64,000 nt of DNA from Planctomycetota bacterium (lineage in GTDB: Bacteria; Planctomycetota; Planctomycetia; Pirellulales; UBA1268): NCBI GenBank assembly GCA_014238855.1, contig JABAAH010000012.1, forward strand, positions 1-64,000, given 5' to 3'. Every line of letters starts with the position of its first letter. Position 1 is the first letter of the stretch. Shown piece by piece: positions 38,664-47,603 of the stretch. Position numbers and translations under genes: made by a program. The notes beneath the pieces were generated by a model that was given only the letters and a program-made list of their open reading frames with translations, searched no databases and was not told the DNA's origin.

Positions 38664-38789
38664 ATGAATGAGGACTTCCGAATCTTTGCCAGCTATATCA
38701 TTTTTGCGTCAGACTACGGCCCGTTGGATGGCTGTTTTGATCCTTTTGAGGACGAAGATGCTATCGAGGAACTGATCACGTTTGAGTAG
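38664..38789 (+). CDS. possible 41-residue acidic small protein
   Basis: An ATG at 38664 with GAGG 7 bases upstream opens a 41-codon frame (MNEDFRIFASYIIFASDYG...), ending in an acidic tail with EDEDAIEELITFE. The frame is open further up to an ATG at 38577, but that part lacks a ribosome-binding site and crosses a tandem repeat. No family is recognised. It lies between the divergent dapL start and the end of the stress-protein gene. Confidence 0.4.
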   Translation: MNEDFRIFASYIIFASDYGPLDGCFDPFEDEDAIEELITFE

Positions 38790-38809
38790 GTTTAGTAGAC
38801 GACTCGAGT

Positions 38810-39247
38810 TTATTCCTGATCGAATCTACGAAGTACGAGAACACGACATGGGGCGTGACGTAAAACGCGTTCGGCGACACTGCCTAGAAAAAGTCGCTTG
38901 AGTCCATGGTATCCGTGAGATGGAATGATGATGAGATCAGCTTTTACACGTTGTGCGTAGTCAGCAATTTCAAGGCCTGGTGTTCCAATGGTCACGGCAA
39001 GATGAGCATCTGCTGCCTTGTGAGTTCCTGCAAGCTTTTTGAGGGCAGTCGTTACTTTTGCCGTTCGAGAGGCATCAGTAACATCCCCAAGTAAAACACC
39101 AGGCGACATTGTTTCTAACGGTAACATAACGTGAATGAGATACAGCTGGGATGGATTTTCAACGATCTCAAGCGCGGTATTGATAGCACTAGCTGAAGCA
39201 CTTGAAAAATCGATTGGTACAACAACTGTGGAGGCATGAAGTGCCAT
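38810..39247 (-). CDS. universal stress protein (UspA family)
   Basis: A single Usp domain of 145 residues. The N-terminus STVVVPIDFSSAS holds the first beta strand with the conserved Asp. The C-terminal nucleotide-binding motif SHGYHGLKRLFLGSVAERVLRHAPCRVLV fits G-2x-G-9x-G-(S/T), so ATP binding is likely. It starts 20 bases after the AGCS symporter gene on the same strand and is probably cotranscribed with it. Confidence 0.93.
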   Translation of the reverse strand: MALHASTVVVPIDFSSASASAINTALEIVENPSQLYLIHVMLPLETMSPGVLLGDVTDASRTAKVTTALKKLAGTHKAADAHLAVTIGTPGLEIADYAQRVKADLIIIPSHGYHGLKRLFLGSVAERVLRHAPCRVLVLRRFDQE

Positions 39248-39267
39248 GGTACACCTTTTTAGGTTGG

Positions 39268-40845
39268 TTACTCATATACGGTAAATTCATCCGCTTTGTA
39301 GCGACGCCAATAGTCTTGTAAGAGCACTTTGACGCGAGGGGCTAAAATGACACCCCCAATAATATTTGGAAAAGCCATTGATAAAATCATGAGGTCGGAG
39401 AATGTGATCACATTCTCTAAGGACGCAACAGCTCCAAGAACAATAAATCCAAGGAAAAGAATTCGATAAATAATGATTGCTTTTTTTGTCGTACCGAAAA
39501 TGTACTGCCAAGCTTTTTCTCCGTAATACGACCAGCTAATCATTGTTGAATAGGCAAAGAGAAAAACAGATATGTTGAGTACTGTTGGAAACCAGCTAAG
39601 CGTTTCAGAGAACGCCCAACGTGTCATTTCGACACCCTTTCCGGCTTCTGGTGTGTTGTAAGCCCCACTGACAATGACGACCAGGGCTGTCATTGTGCAG
39701 ATAACAACGGTATCAATGAATGGTCCAAGCATAGCGACCATACCTTCACGAACAGGTTCGTCAGTTTTTGCGGCAGCGTGGGCAATAGCAGCAGATCCTA
39801 CCCCGGCTTCATTGGAAAAAACTGCGCGACGAATACCTTGCACAAGGACACCGATAAACCCACCGTAGGCTGCCTCGGGTGACACGCAGGATCGAACAAT
39901 TAGCACAGCGGCTTCAGGAATTTTGTTTGCATGCAGGACGAGAATAATGATTCCAGCCAGTACATAGATGCCGCACATAAGAGGAATGATTTTCTCAGTA
40001 ACCTGACCAATCCGCTTGATTCCTCCGATGATGACGAGGCCAACGAGAAAAGCCAGCAAACTACCAAAAAACCAATCGAGTCCAGGCCTATCACCGATCA
40101 TTCCACGGACAGCTGAAGTGGCTTGGTTTGCCTGAAACATGTTGCCACCACCGAAGGATCCACCAATACAAAAAATGGCAAAGACCAGACCGAAGCACTT
40201 TGCTATAGGAAACGGAAAGCCACGTTCCTGAAGACCAATTTCAAGGTAGTGCATCGGTCCACCATCGACTGTGCCATCAGGACGAACTTTTCGATAGACC
40301 ATTGCGAGAGTGCATTCATTGAATTTGGCAGTCATGCCGAAAAGGCCAATAAGCATCATCCAGACGACTGCACCAGGTCCTCCTGCCTGAATGGCAACAG
40401 CAACTCCAGCGATATTACCAAGTCCAACTGTGGCAGAGAGAGCTGACGTGAGAGCTTGAAAATGTGAGATTTCTCCAGGGTCGTTTGGGTTGTCATAGCG
40501 ACCACGTGTTATATCAATGGCATGTTTAAAGCCACGAATATTGAGCCATTTGTGATAGATCGTGAAAAAGACAGATCCACAGAGAAGGATGGCGACAATC
40601 AGTGGAATTGGGACAGCTTTCACTGGTTTCCAAAAGAGAACATTATCCATGTTCTCCACGATGATTCCAAACTGTGAGTCAATATTTGTGGCAATAGACG
40701 CTGCTTTTTCTTTATTCAGATCTCCATTATCGGTCTCCATAGTCGAGCTACTGGGCTCAGGACCCTGTGCAAGGGCTACTCCGTTGTATCCAGTGAGACA
40801 GAAGCAAGTAAAAAAGAAAAAAAGTTTTAGAAAAAGGGGTGACAT
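39268..40845 (-). CDS. AGCS-family sodium:amino-acid (alanine/glycine) symporter
   Basis: A membrane protein of 525 residues with about 11 helices, imported amino acid coupled to sodium. Diagnostic stretches: FQALTSALSATVGLGNIAGVAVAIQAGGPGAVVWM and KFNECTLAMVYRK in the first third, then GVQGIRRAVFSNEAGVGSAAIAHAA-like sequence and TMISWSYYGEKAWQYIFG. An N-terminal signal-like segment (LFFFFTCFCLTGYNGVALAQG) precedes the family core by about 60 residues, which is more than many AGCS proteins have. It is followed 20 bases on by the universal stress protein gene. Confidence 0.93.
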   Translation of the reverse strand: MSPLFLKLFFFFTCFCLTGYNGVALAQGPEPSSSTMETDNGDLNKEKAASIATNIDSQFGIIVENMDNVLFWKPVKAVPIPLIVAILLCGSVFFTIYHKWLNIRGFKHAIDITRGRYDNPNDPGEISHFQALTSALSATVGLGNIAGVAVAIQAGGPGAVVWMMLIGLFGMTAKFNECTLAMVYRKVRPDGTVDGGPMHYLEIGLQERGFPFPIAKCFGLVFAIFCIGGSFGGGNMFQANQATSAVRGMIGDRPGLDWFFGSLLAFLVGLVIIGGIKRIGQVTEKIIPLMCGIYVLAGIIILVLHANKIPEAAVLIVRSCVSPEAAYGGFIGVLVQGIRRAVFSNEAGVGSAAIAHAAAKTDEPVREGMVAMLGPFIDTVVICTMTALVVIVSGAYNTPEAGKGVEMTRWAFSETLSWFPTVLNISVFLFAYSTMISWSYYGEKAWQYIFGTTKKAIIIYRILFLGFIVLGAVASLENVITFSDLMILSMAFPNIIGGVILAPRVKVLLQDYWRRYKADEFTVYE

Positions 40846-40910
40846 GACAATTTTCCGTATGAAGTAGCGAATCCCCGTTGGGCAGAATACGAAGTTCTCA
40901 TAGGTACTGA

Positions 40911-40940
40911 CAAGAACACTGTTTTCAAGAACACTGTTTT
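40911..40940. repeat. two tandem 15-bp units upstream of the photolyase-like gene
   Basis: CAAGAACACTGTTTT occurs twice in direct succession (40911-40925 and 40926-40940), followed by more T residues. It lies in the divergent region between the AGCS symporter and the photolyase-like gene. It could be a duplicated operator or a simple slippage product. Confidence 0.9.
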
Positions 40941-41070
40941 TTTAAAAAAGTACAGGCGAGAGGAATGGGAAAATCGGTTCATACCGATCCTTCAGTCCAA
41001 AAGGAAGAGAAGACGAAGATTCGTAAGTAGCCTAGAATATTGTGTTTGAATATAAACACATGGATTTTTT

Positions 41071-42726
41071 GTGTCCCAAATTTCTCCACCGCTCTGTGTT
41101 TGGCTAAAGCGAGATCTCCGTGTAGTGGATCATGCAGCTTTGGCTGCCGCCATGGAGCAGGCTCAGGGTGGGGCTGTTTTTTGTGTTTTTATTTATGAGC
41201 CAGAGATTCTTTGCCAGCCTGAGATGCATTCGAGGCACCTTACATTTCAGAAAGAATGCCTCATCGATCTTGAAAAGTCATTACAAAACCTCAAAGTTCG
41301 GCTGATCACGAGGCAAGGAGACGCAGTTGTTATTCTTGAACAACTGCGAGCAGAAACAGGATTTCGAAAGCTTTTTGCACACGAAGAGACCGGGACAGCA
41401 GTCAGTTACGATCGGGATCGGCGAGTTCGTTGTTGGGCACGGACCGTTAGTGTTCAGTTTACAGAGTTTTCCCAAAACGGGGTCGTGCGACGTTTGAATT
41501 CTCGAGACGGCTGGAATAGTCATTGGGAATCGCGAATGGATCAGCCTCAAGCAGTTGTTCATCCATTACCCAGAAGTCATATGAATAAGGTGGTGTCACA
41601 GTTACCATCTTTGGGTTTTCTTCAGCCAGCCGATCTTGGCCATGAAACAAGCCAGTCTGATTGCCAGACTGGTGGTGAATACAACGCTGAAGAGATCCTT
41701 AAAAATTTTGTTGAGCGTCGCGGTCAGTTCTATGCGGGTGGTATCTCTTCACCTGTTACAGCCCCTTCCTCCTGTTCACGACTATCAGCACATCTTGCCT
41801 TTGGGACAATTTCAATTCGACGAGTCTGGCAGGCAACAGAGCAGAGGCGATCTGAAGTCAGAGGTCTTGCAATGACAGAAAAAAATCAGTCTGTTCGAAA
41901 ACAATTTCGAAGATGGCAAAAAAGTATTCAATCAATGCAATCACGATTACACTGGCATTGTCATTTCATACAAAAACTTGAAGATGAGCCGGCCATAGAG
42001 CATAGAAACATGTGGTCGGCAGCGAATGGGCTTCGTGAGAATGAGTTTTCAGACAGATATTTTCAGGCTTGGAAAAGTGGCTGTACGGGGTATCCGCTTG
42101 TCGACGCCTGTATGCGAAGTCTGAACAAGACTGGCTGGTTACCTTTTCGAATGCGAGCGTTGGTTGTATCATTCGCGAGCTATTCTCTTTGGCTTCATTG
42201 GCGAGACACAGGTATTCACCTTGCAAAAAGTTTTCTCGATTTTGAACCAGGTATTCATTGGTCTCAGATGCAGATGCAGAGCGGTACGACAGGAATAAAT
42301 ACACTACGTATTTACAATCCAACCAAGCAGGCAAAAGAGCAAGATCCACAGGGAAAATTTATACGTCAATGGATTCCTGAATTGGTGTCTGTACCCAATG
42401 TGTTTATCCACACACCATGGATGATGCCCGTTCATATCCAGCAATCATCTGGCTGTATAATTGGTTTGCTTTATCCGAAACCGATTGTGGATCATACACT
42501 CGCTTTGAGACAGGCAAAATCTCGTTTCACCGAGTTACGTCAGGATAAAAAAGCACGTGATGCAGCGAGTGCCGTAGCGGTGCGTCATGGTAGTCGTCGT
42601 GATCGGCGTGGTGCAATGAGACAAGATCGAGAGCGGAAACACTTACGGAAAAAACATGTTGTGGATCAACGAAGTGATTCTGATACCGCAGAGAAACAGG
42701 CTTTGCTACCATTCGCTTATGACTAG
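41071..42726 (+). CDS. atypical photolyase/cryptochrome-family FAD protein
   Basis: 551 residues. The N-terminal antenna domain opens with PLCVWLKRDLRVVDHAAL, and the FAD domain has SRLSAHLAFGTISIRRVWQ. The core differs from classical photolyases: the usual WHNRMR region is LPFRMRALVVSFASYSLWLHWR, and the region after it reads FEPGIHWSQMQMQSGTTGINTLRIYNP instead of LGWQWxAGCGxDAAPYFRIFNP. This variant core fits bacterial photolyase-like proteins outside classes I-III, possibly the NewPHL-type group, but I cannot confirm the class. The C-terminal 60 residues are strongly basic. The start is GTG 41071 with a weak ribosome-binding site; no in-frame ATG fits the domain. A DUF2256 gene follows 18 bases later. 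Confidence 0.85.
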   Translation: MSQISPPLCVWLKRDLRVVDHAALAAAMEQAQGGAVFCVFIYEPEILCQPEMHSRHLTFQKECLIDLEKSLQNLKVRLITRQGDAVVILEQLRAETGFRKLFAHEETGTAVSYDRDRRVRCWARTVSVQFTEFSQNGVVRRLNSRDGWNSHWESRMDQPQAVVHPLPRSHMNKVVSQLPSLGFLQPADLGHETSQSDCQTGGEYNAEEILKNFVERRGQFYAGGISSPVTAPSSCSRLSAHLAFGTISIRRVWQATEQRRSEVRGLAMTEKNQSVRKQFRRWQKSIQSMQSRLHWHCHFIQKLEDEPAIEHRNMWSAANGLRENEFSDRYFQAWKSGCTGYPLVDACMRSLNKTGWLPFRMRALVVSFASYSLWLHWRDTGIHLAKSFLDFEPGIHWSQMQMQSGTTGINTLRIYNPTKQAKEQDPQGKFIRQWIPELVSVPNVFIHTPWMMPVHIQQSSGCIIGLLYPKPIVDHTLALRQAKSRFTELRQDKKARDAASAVAVRHGSRRDRRGAMRQDRERKHLRKKHVVDQRSDSDTAEKQALLPFAYD

Positions 42727-42744
42727 AGAGGCAGTTTCAACAAA

Positions 42745-42882
42745 ATGAACCGTGCACATTTGAAGAAAACTTGTGCGACGTGCGGGCGTCCATTTTCTTG
42801 GCGAAAAAAATGGGAAAAGTGCTGGGAGAATGTTCGATATTGCTCTGTACGATGCCGCAATCAGAAAAATTCGAAGGCATGA
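42745..42882 (+). CDS. DUF2256 family small cysteine-rich protein
   Basis: A 45-residue protein, [20 protein letters not shown] at the start and [11 protein letters not shown] near the end. CxxC plus a later CxxxC forms a likely zinc-binding site, and [15 protein letters not shown] matches DUF2256. From general knowledge, DUF2256 genes often lie next to or are fused with photolyase/cryptochrome genes. Here it starts 18 bases after the photolyase-like gene, so the two form an operon. Its function is not known; DNA or flavoprotein interaction is a guess. Confidence 0.85.
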   Translation: MNRAHLKKTCATCGRPFSWRKKWEKCWENVRYCSVRCRNQKNSKA

Positions 42883-42947
42883 TGAAAGCCATCCTGAGAC
42901 AAGATTTATCTGTTAGGGATTAGTAGAAATAGCATTTCACTGATCAA

Positions 42948-44048
42948 CTAGTTTTCAAACTCGATGACTTCGAGGTCATCGCGCGATTCAATCAATGTAT
43001 CAATAGTATCGAATCCGATATCTGTGTTTGCGACATTAATTTTTTCGAGTGATGGTATTTTCCCAAGAGCAAGAAAACTAGTGTCGGTCAATTGGGTTCC
43101 GGCGACATTCAGTTCGGCAAGTTGATCTAATTTCAATAGTATTGGCAATGAATCGTCGGTTACATATGTTGCTTTGAGATTCAAAACCTTCAGTTTTGTT
43201 AATCCACTGAACATTGCAAGTACGTCATCATTTGTTTTCGTTTCCCACAGATCGAGGTAGGTAAGCGTAGATGCCTTTCCTAGTTGGCCTAAGCCATCAG
43301 GTGTAGCAAGACGACATTCACTGATATCGAGCCAATCGATGGCAGGTAACGCAGCAATGACTGCGAGGCCGGCGTCATCAAGTGATGTGTCACGAAGATT
43401 AAGACGACTAAGGTTTTTTAGTTGGGCAATATGAGCAAGTCCGGCACCAGTAACATCAACGCCACGAATACGGAGGCGAGTCAATCTGCTTGTTGTGGCA
43501 AGCACAGCCATACCAGCGTCATCAATTTTTGTGTAATCAAGCTGGATTTGCTCCATTGATGGCATTGCAGCGAGAACGGCCAGGGAACGATTGCTGATGC
43601 TTGTGCAGTAATTGGCATTAAAACTTTTCAGATTAAGCCCAGCAAGTCGTTGTATGCCAATGTCAGTAATCTTACTTTTCTCAAGTTGTACATCAACGAG
43701 ACTTCTCATCTTGGCAAGATGAACGAGTCCATCATCAGTGATATTCGTATTCCTCAGGTCAATCATTCGCAATTTGAGTGTAATGAATTGACCTAATTGC
43801 TCATCGCTAATAGAGGTTCGTCGTAATCGAAGGACTGAGAGTTCAGGAAGTTTCGTGAGTGCCGTAATGAGTGGTTCACTGAGGGTGCGGTCACTTAAGT
43901 CAATATCAACAATTTCTCCATCCTCATTTGTTTTGATGACACCACTTGCTTGAAGAATAATTTCTGGTGGATCAGCCACAATTACACTGGAGGAGCATGC
44001 TATGAAGATCGTAAGCAGAGAGCGGAGGTACAGTGATTGGTCTTTCAT
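42948..44048 (-). CDS. secreted leucine-rich-repeat protein
   Basis: A signal peptide (LYLRSLLTIFIACSSSVIVADPP) is followed by about twelve LRR units of 23-25 residues. Examples are LTKLPELSVLRLRRTSISDEQLG, LAKMRSLVDVQLEKSKITDIGI and FSGLTKLKVLNLKATYVTDDSL (each part of one unit). The pattern, with short D/N-rich connecting loops, is the bacterial cysteine-poor LRR type common in planctomycetes. The length is 366 residues. It converges with the DUF2256 gene 65 bases away. It presumably binds a protein or surface ligand; the ligand is unknown. Confidence 0.9.
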   Translation of the reverse strand: MKDQSLYLRSLLTIFIACSSSVIVADPPEIILQASGVIKTNEDGEIVDIDLSDRTLSEPLITALTKLPELSVLRLRRTSISDEQLGQFITLKLRMIDLRNTNITDDGLVHLAKMRSLVDVQLEKSKITDIGIQRLAGLNLKSFNANYCTSISNRSLAVLAAMPSMEQIQLDYTKIDDAGMAVLATTSRLTRLRIRGVDVTGAGLAHIAQLKNLSRLNLRDTSLDDAGLAVIAALPAIDWLDISECRLATPDGLGQLGKASTLTYLDLWETKTNDDVLAMFSGLTKLKVLNLKATYVTDDSLPILLKLDQLAELNVAGTQLTDTSFLALGKIPSLEKINVANTDIGFDTIDTLIESRDDLEVIEFEN

Positions 44049-44341
44049 GGAAATTTTTGATTCGATACTTGTGGGTAATATATTTTTAAGCTGTTACGGA
44101 CCAATTTATAAGGAAAACAATTCATACAACATATTTGTAATGAATAAGACCTTGATAGTGGAATCAACAGAGGCTCATATTTGATATAAAAAAGCCCAAA
44201 GTATTATACTAAAAGAGTATCACATTGGAAAAATACAGATTTCTTTACTGAGCCAGTTTTCCCTAAAAGTCCAGAATCTAAAAAGTAGTTGAAGAAACTA
44301 CATTAAGAAAAAATTTTGTAACGCCTAAGGAAATAGCACAC

Positions 44342-45751
44342 ATGAGTTCAAATACATCCCGCCGACAGTTTCTTGGTCATACAGTTGCGGTAGGTGCCGG
44401 CTTTGGAGTTTGGTCCAGTAGAAGTCCATCTTTGCGAGCTGACGAATCTGCACTGCAAGGTCTTTCAGCAGCGTGTATCGGTGTTGGTGGTAAGGGAAGT
44501 AGTGATACCAGCCACATAGCTGAACAGGGTGTGAATATTCTTGGCTTATGTGACGTCGACGGAGGAACCCTCGATAAAAAGTCTCGAGAGTTTCCAAACG
44601 CCGGCAAGTTCAATGATTTTCGAGAAATGCTTGAGCAACTCGGAGATAAGATCGATATTGTGACGGTCAGCACCCCGGATCACACTCATGCGGTTGCAGC
44701 ATTAAAAGCAATGCAAATGAAAAAACATGTGTATTGTCAAAAACCACTGACATGGTCTATCCATGAGGCTCGATTAATGCGTGAGACAGCCGAACAGACG
44801 GGCGTAGTGACCCAGATGGGAAATCAGGGTACAAGTGAAAATGGACTGCGTGAGGCAGTTGAAGTCATACGAAGTGGTGCTATTGGAGACGTTGGAGAAG
44901 TACATATTTGGACTAATAGACCCGTTTGGCCACAAGGAAAAGGAAGACCTTCAGGCGAAGATCCAGTTCCGGAAAACCTCAACTGGGATGGTTGGATAGG
45001 ACCAGCACCGATGCGTCCATTTAAAAAAGGAGCGTACCACTCTTTCAATTGGCGAGGGTGGGTTGATTTTGGGACTGGTGCCCTTGGTGATATGGCTTGT
45101 CACACGACGAATATGCCTATTATGGCATTGAAGCTTTTTGATGCCGATGCAGTAACTGCGGTGGAAAACCCAGGTATTTTTGAAGGCGAGACATTTCCCG
45201 GAAGTTCGCACCTTCTTTTTGAGTTTGGCCAGCGAGACGGTCTGCCACCTTGTAAATTTCACTGGTACGACGGGGGTGCTTTACCACCAGGAGCGATCAT
45301 TAAACAATTACCGGAATCATTCCAAAAGAAAGTGGATCAGCAGAAAGATGGTGGTCGGAAAACGAGTGGCGCGATTGTTGTTGGAAGCAAGGGTGTCCTC
45401 TTCTCTCCTGATTCCTACGGAGCACGATACTTCTTGTTGCCGGAAGAAGATTTCACAAACTTCAAACCACCAGCTGAGTCACTACCACGGATACCATTCA
45501 AAGGAAGTGGTGATCAGCGACAGAAGTGGGAATTTGTGAGTTCAATCAAAGGTGACTATGAGCCTGGAACTATGTCTAATTTTGGTTACGCGGGTCGTCT
45601 CACGGAAACTATTCTCATTGGCAATCTGGCACTACGATCAGACGAGGGGACACGAATTGAGTGGGACGCGAAGAACTTAAAAAGTCCAAATGTTCCTGCG
45701 TTAAACCAGTTTGTCAGTCGAACGTATCGCCAAGGGTGGGAATTGCCTTAA
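44342..45751 (+). CDS. Tat-exported Gfo/Idh/MocA family oxidoreductase
   Basis: A 469-residue NAD(P)-dependent sugar-oxidoreductase-like protein. The Tat motif SRRQFLGHTVAVGAGFG lies at residues 6-22. The nucleotide-binding domain has SAACIGVGGKGSSDTSHIAE and NILGLCDVDGG. The substrate-site motif CQKPLTWSIHEARLMRE carries the Lys-Pro that corresponds to the EKP motif (here QKP). GALGDMACHTTNMP follows. Planctomycetes have many exported members of this family. Sugar or polyol derivative substrates are likely but not defined. A 293-base gap to the divergent LRR gene should hold its promoter. Confidence 0.92.
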   Translation: MSSNTSRRQFLGHTVAVGAGFGVWSSRSPSLRADESALQGLSAACIGVGGKGSSDTSHIAEQGVNILGLCDVDGGTLDKKSREFPNAGKFNDFREMLEQLGDKIDIVTVSTPDHTHAVAALKAMQMKKHVYCQKPLTWSIHEARLMRETAEQTGVVTQMGNQGTSENGLREAVEVIRSGAIGDVGEVHIWTNRPVWPQGKGRPSGEDPVPENLNWDGWIGPAPMRPFKKGAYHSFNWRGWVDFGTGALGDMACHTTNMPIMALKLFDADAVTAVENPGIFEGETFPGSSHLLFEFGQRDGLPPCKFHWYDGGALPPGAIIKQLPESFQKKVDQQKDGGRKTSGAIVVGSKGVLFSPDSYGARYFLLPEEDFTNFKPPAESLPRIPFKGSGDQRQKWEFVSSIKGDYEPGTMSNFGYAGRLTETILIGNLALRSDEGTRIEWDAKNLKSPNVPALNQFVSRTYRQGWELP

Positions 45752-45874
45752 AACGGCTGCATCTAGCAGGCTATTCGGTTTTCGGGAAAACTCGTTGAAA
45801 ACTCGCTTTTGATTTTATCGTTGGTATTATTGACGCTAGTTTCAATTCACTCGATATCGCGAAGGAGTTTCAAC

Positions 45875-46219
45875 GTGAAACCTTGGAAAACATGTTCGAT
45901 AGCAGCAGCGCTGCTTTTCTTAGTTTTGGGTGCGAGTCATGCTGATGCAGGGCTTTTTGGTTGCTGTGGAAAAGATCGTTGTCCACCACCACCTAAAGTA
46001 GAAGTTTGCTTAATCATTTGTAGCCCTTGTGATGGTTGCCCAGTACCCGTCACTCTGTGTATTCCGGAGTGCTGTGTTTGTGAGGAACCAAATATATCAA
46101 CCCGATGCGCATTGATTGGTAATGGTGTCACACATGTCGATTATTGTTGTTGTGGATTTAGTGCAACAATACGCTGGGACAGGTGCGGAGAGCCACATGT
46201 TGTTCGAACAAGAGATTGA
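45875..46219 (+). CDS. secreted cysteine-rich protein, unknown function
   Basis: The GTG start at 45875 has GAAGGAG 7 bases upstream. The frame is open from 45809 but the strong ribosome-binding site decides. A signal peptide (SIAAALLFLVLGASHADAG) precedes a mature part of about 90 residues with 16 cysteines, including GLFGCCGKDRC, LCIPECCVC and DYCCCGFS. The cysteines could form disulfides or bind metal. No family is recognised. It is followed by a strong hairpin terminator at 46254-46302. Confidence 0.75.
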   Translation: MKPWKTCSIAAALLFLVLGASHADAGLFGCCGKDRCPPPPKVEVCLIICSPCDGCPVPVTLCIPECCVCEEPNISTRCALIGNGVTHVDYCCCGFSATIRWDRCGEPHVVRTRD

Positions 46220-46253
46220 TCGAGCAGATAATACGGACTTCGTAATATAAAGA

Positions 46254-46302
46254 GAAAACAGTTTCTTCAGATCAAGGGCGCTGAGGAAGCTGTTTTCTTT
46301 TT
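46254..46302. terminator. intrinsic terminator between convergent genes
   Basis: A 17-bp stem (two G-U pairs) with arms at 46254-46270 and 46281-46297 and a 10-base loop, followed by TTTTT. It ends transcription of the cysteine-rich protein gene and, lying just beyond the stop of the opposing 73-residue gene, may serve it too. Confidence 0.9.
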
Positions 46303-46522
46303 AAAGATCAGTATCCATTCGATATTGTATTCCGTCGGCCAAAAGACCTGCTTGAATATCAAAGTCTTGGAGTGATTCAAAGTCTTGATTATCTCGAGCA
46401 CGATGGGCAAGCCAGAGAATCTCTGCGGCATCCTCTCGAGCGATTTTTAGCCAGCCTGGTCGTGAGCTAAGAGGTTTGTGGATAAGCCTCTCAAGACGAT
46501 CGAAGTTTGTGATATCCATCAT
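46301..46522 (-). CDS. hypothetical 73-residue cytoplasmic protein
   Basis: The frame begins at an ATG-ATG pair (46522 and 46519) and has mixed charged and hydrophobic residues (ITNFDRLERLIHKPLSS, REDAAEILWLAHRARDNQDF), suggesting a small helical soluble protein with no export signal. The ribosome-binding site is weak. Its stop abuts a strong terminator hairpin, which supports it being a transcribed gene. No family is recognised. Confidence 0.55.
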   Translation of the reverse strand: MMDITNFDRLERLIHKPLSSRPGWLKIAREDAAEILWLAHRARDNQDFESLQDFDIQAGLLADGIQYRMDTDL

Positions 46523-46649
46523 ACTCAGGATTCAAATTTAAAATCTGTAAATACGGTGCCTGATTGAAATTAATGAGGCAATCATGTGAGGAAATCGTAG
46601 AATCAAAACAGTCTATTGTACCGGCAGCTATTTTTGATTGGTTTTTAAT

Positions 46650-46856
46650 ATGCGTATACTTCTTCTTTTATTAATCTATTTTATTCTTTGTCCGCTTGCG
46701 GGACATTATCTTGGTCTATTAATGATCCAGATGGCACTTTCTGGAGGTGCAGCTAGTCTTCTGACTATGTATGCCGTCCGAATAGTTGCAATGATTCTTT
46801 CATATGTGATTCTAGGCCCATTACTAAAAAGTTTTTTTGTTCCACGTCGTAACTAG
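46650..46856 (+). CDS. small two-helix membrane protein
   Basis: 68 residues from ATG 46650, with two hydrophobic helices (MRILLLLLIYFILCPLAGHY and RIVAMILSYVILGPLL) and a basic C-terminus FFVPRRN. An in-frame TTG at 46638 is less likely. The next gene follows 37 bases downstream on the same strand. No family is recognised; the hydrophobic pattern supports a real membrane peptide. Confidence 0.6.
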   Translation: MRILLLLLIYFILCPLAGHYLGLLMIQMALSGGAASLLTMYAVRIVAMILSYVILGPLLKSFFVPRRN

Positions 46857-46893
46857 GGCCACGAAAGCACAATGGCATTAGAGGGATACGTTC

Positions 46894-47589
46894 ATGTATA
46901 GAAAAATGAAATCACTGGCAAAAGTTTGGCAGATTATGCCCGGCCTATTCGCAATCGCTGCTTTGCTTGGAGGAATAGACGTGCAAGCCGTAGCCTCTGA
47001 GAGCACATATGCTGTTGCAGAAGTTCAATTAGTAGAGAAACCTGTGGAGCACGCAGTTCTCTTAGGGAATGCTCAGAATGGTCGACTCAGGAAAAAAATG
47101 CTTACCGGACCTACAGAGCTCGTTGTATCAGTCGTCAACGATACTTGTCTTGTTGGATATTCCATAGCAAGTACTGAAGATGTTGATGAAAAGCAGTACG
47201 TAAAAGTATGGATTGCCGAAGAATCAAATCCTATCAAATTGCTTGTTGGAGTGGCGCGGGTCGTTCTTCTACCAGGAAAAATCCTGAAAGATGGTCCTCC
47301 CCAAGGAGAGGACATAATAGAAGTTTATGAAGTTCGAGATGTAATTGAAGATGCATCGATACATGGTAAGAAAATTGACAAGATATGTTTGCCCGTAGAG
47401 TATCGTCATCATTTTGAAAGATCAGAACCAATGCCGAATGCAAAGGCATACGTATATCTTGAAGAAGAAATAAGTGAACGAATTTCATCAGAAATGAGTA
47501 TTGTTGATGATTTTGGTGTGCATCGGCTCACATGCCAGCCAACTAAGAAATTCATGCAAACTCTTTCAAAGTATGAATTACATGATTGA
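46894..47589 (+). CDS. secreted hypothetical protein
   Basis: 231 residues with an N-terminal signal peptide (VWQIMPGLFAIAALLGGIDVQAVA) and a beta-rich mature part (PTELVVSVVNDTCLVGYSIA, YVKVWIAEESNPIKLLVGVA). I do not recognise a family. The first frame codon is ATG 46894; ATG 46906 is also possible. It ends in a strong bidirectional terminator shared with the fasciclin gene. The preceding small membrane protein may be cotranscribed. Confidence 0.65.
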   Translation: MYRKMKSLAKVWQIMPGLFAIAALLGGIDVQAVASESTYAVAEVQLVEKPVEHAVLLGNAQNGRLRKKMLTGPTELVVSVVNDTCLVGYSIASTEDVDEKQYVKVWIAEESNPIKLLVGVARVVLLPGKILKDGPPQGEDIIEVYEVRDVIEDASIHGKKIDKICLPVEYRHHFERSEPMPNAKAYVYLEEEISERISSEMSIVDDFGVHRLTCQPTKKFMQTLSKYELHD

Positions 47590-47603
47590 CAATTGATAAA
47601 TAA

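Noticed and set aside
44285..44301. Hairpin GTAGTT/AACTAC followed by T residues on the minus strand
   Set aside because: It lies upstream of a plus-strand gene and would only terminate an antisense transcript; the 6-bp stem is weak.
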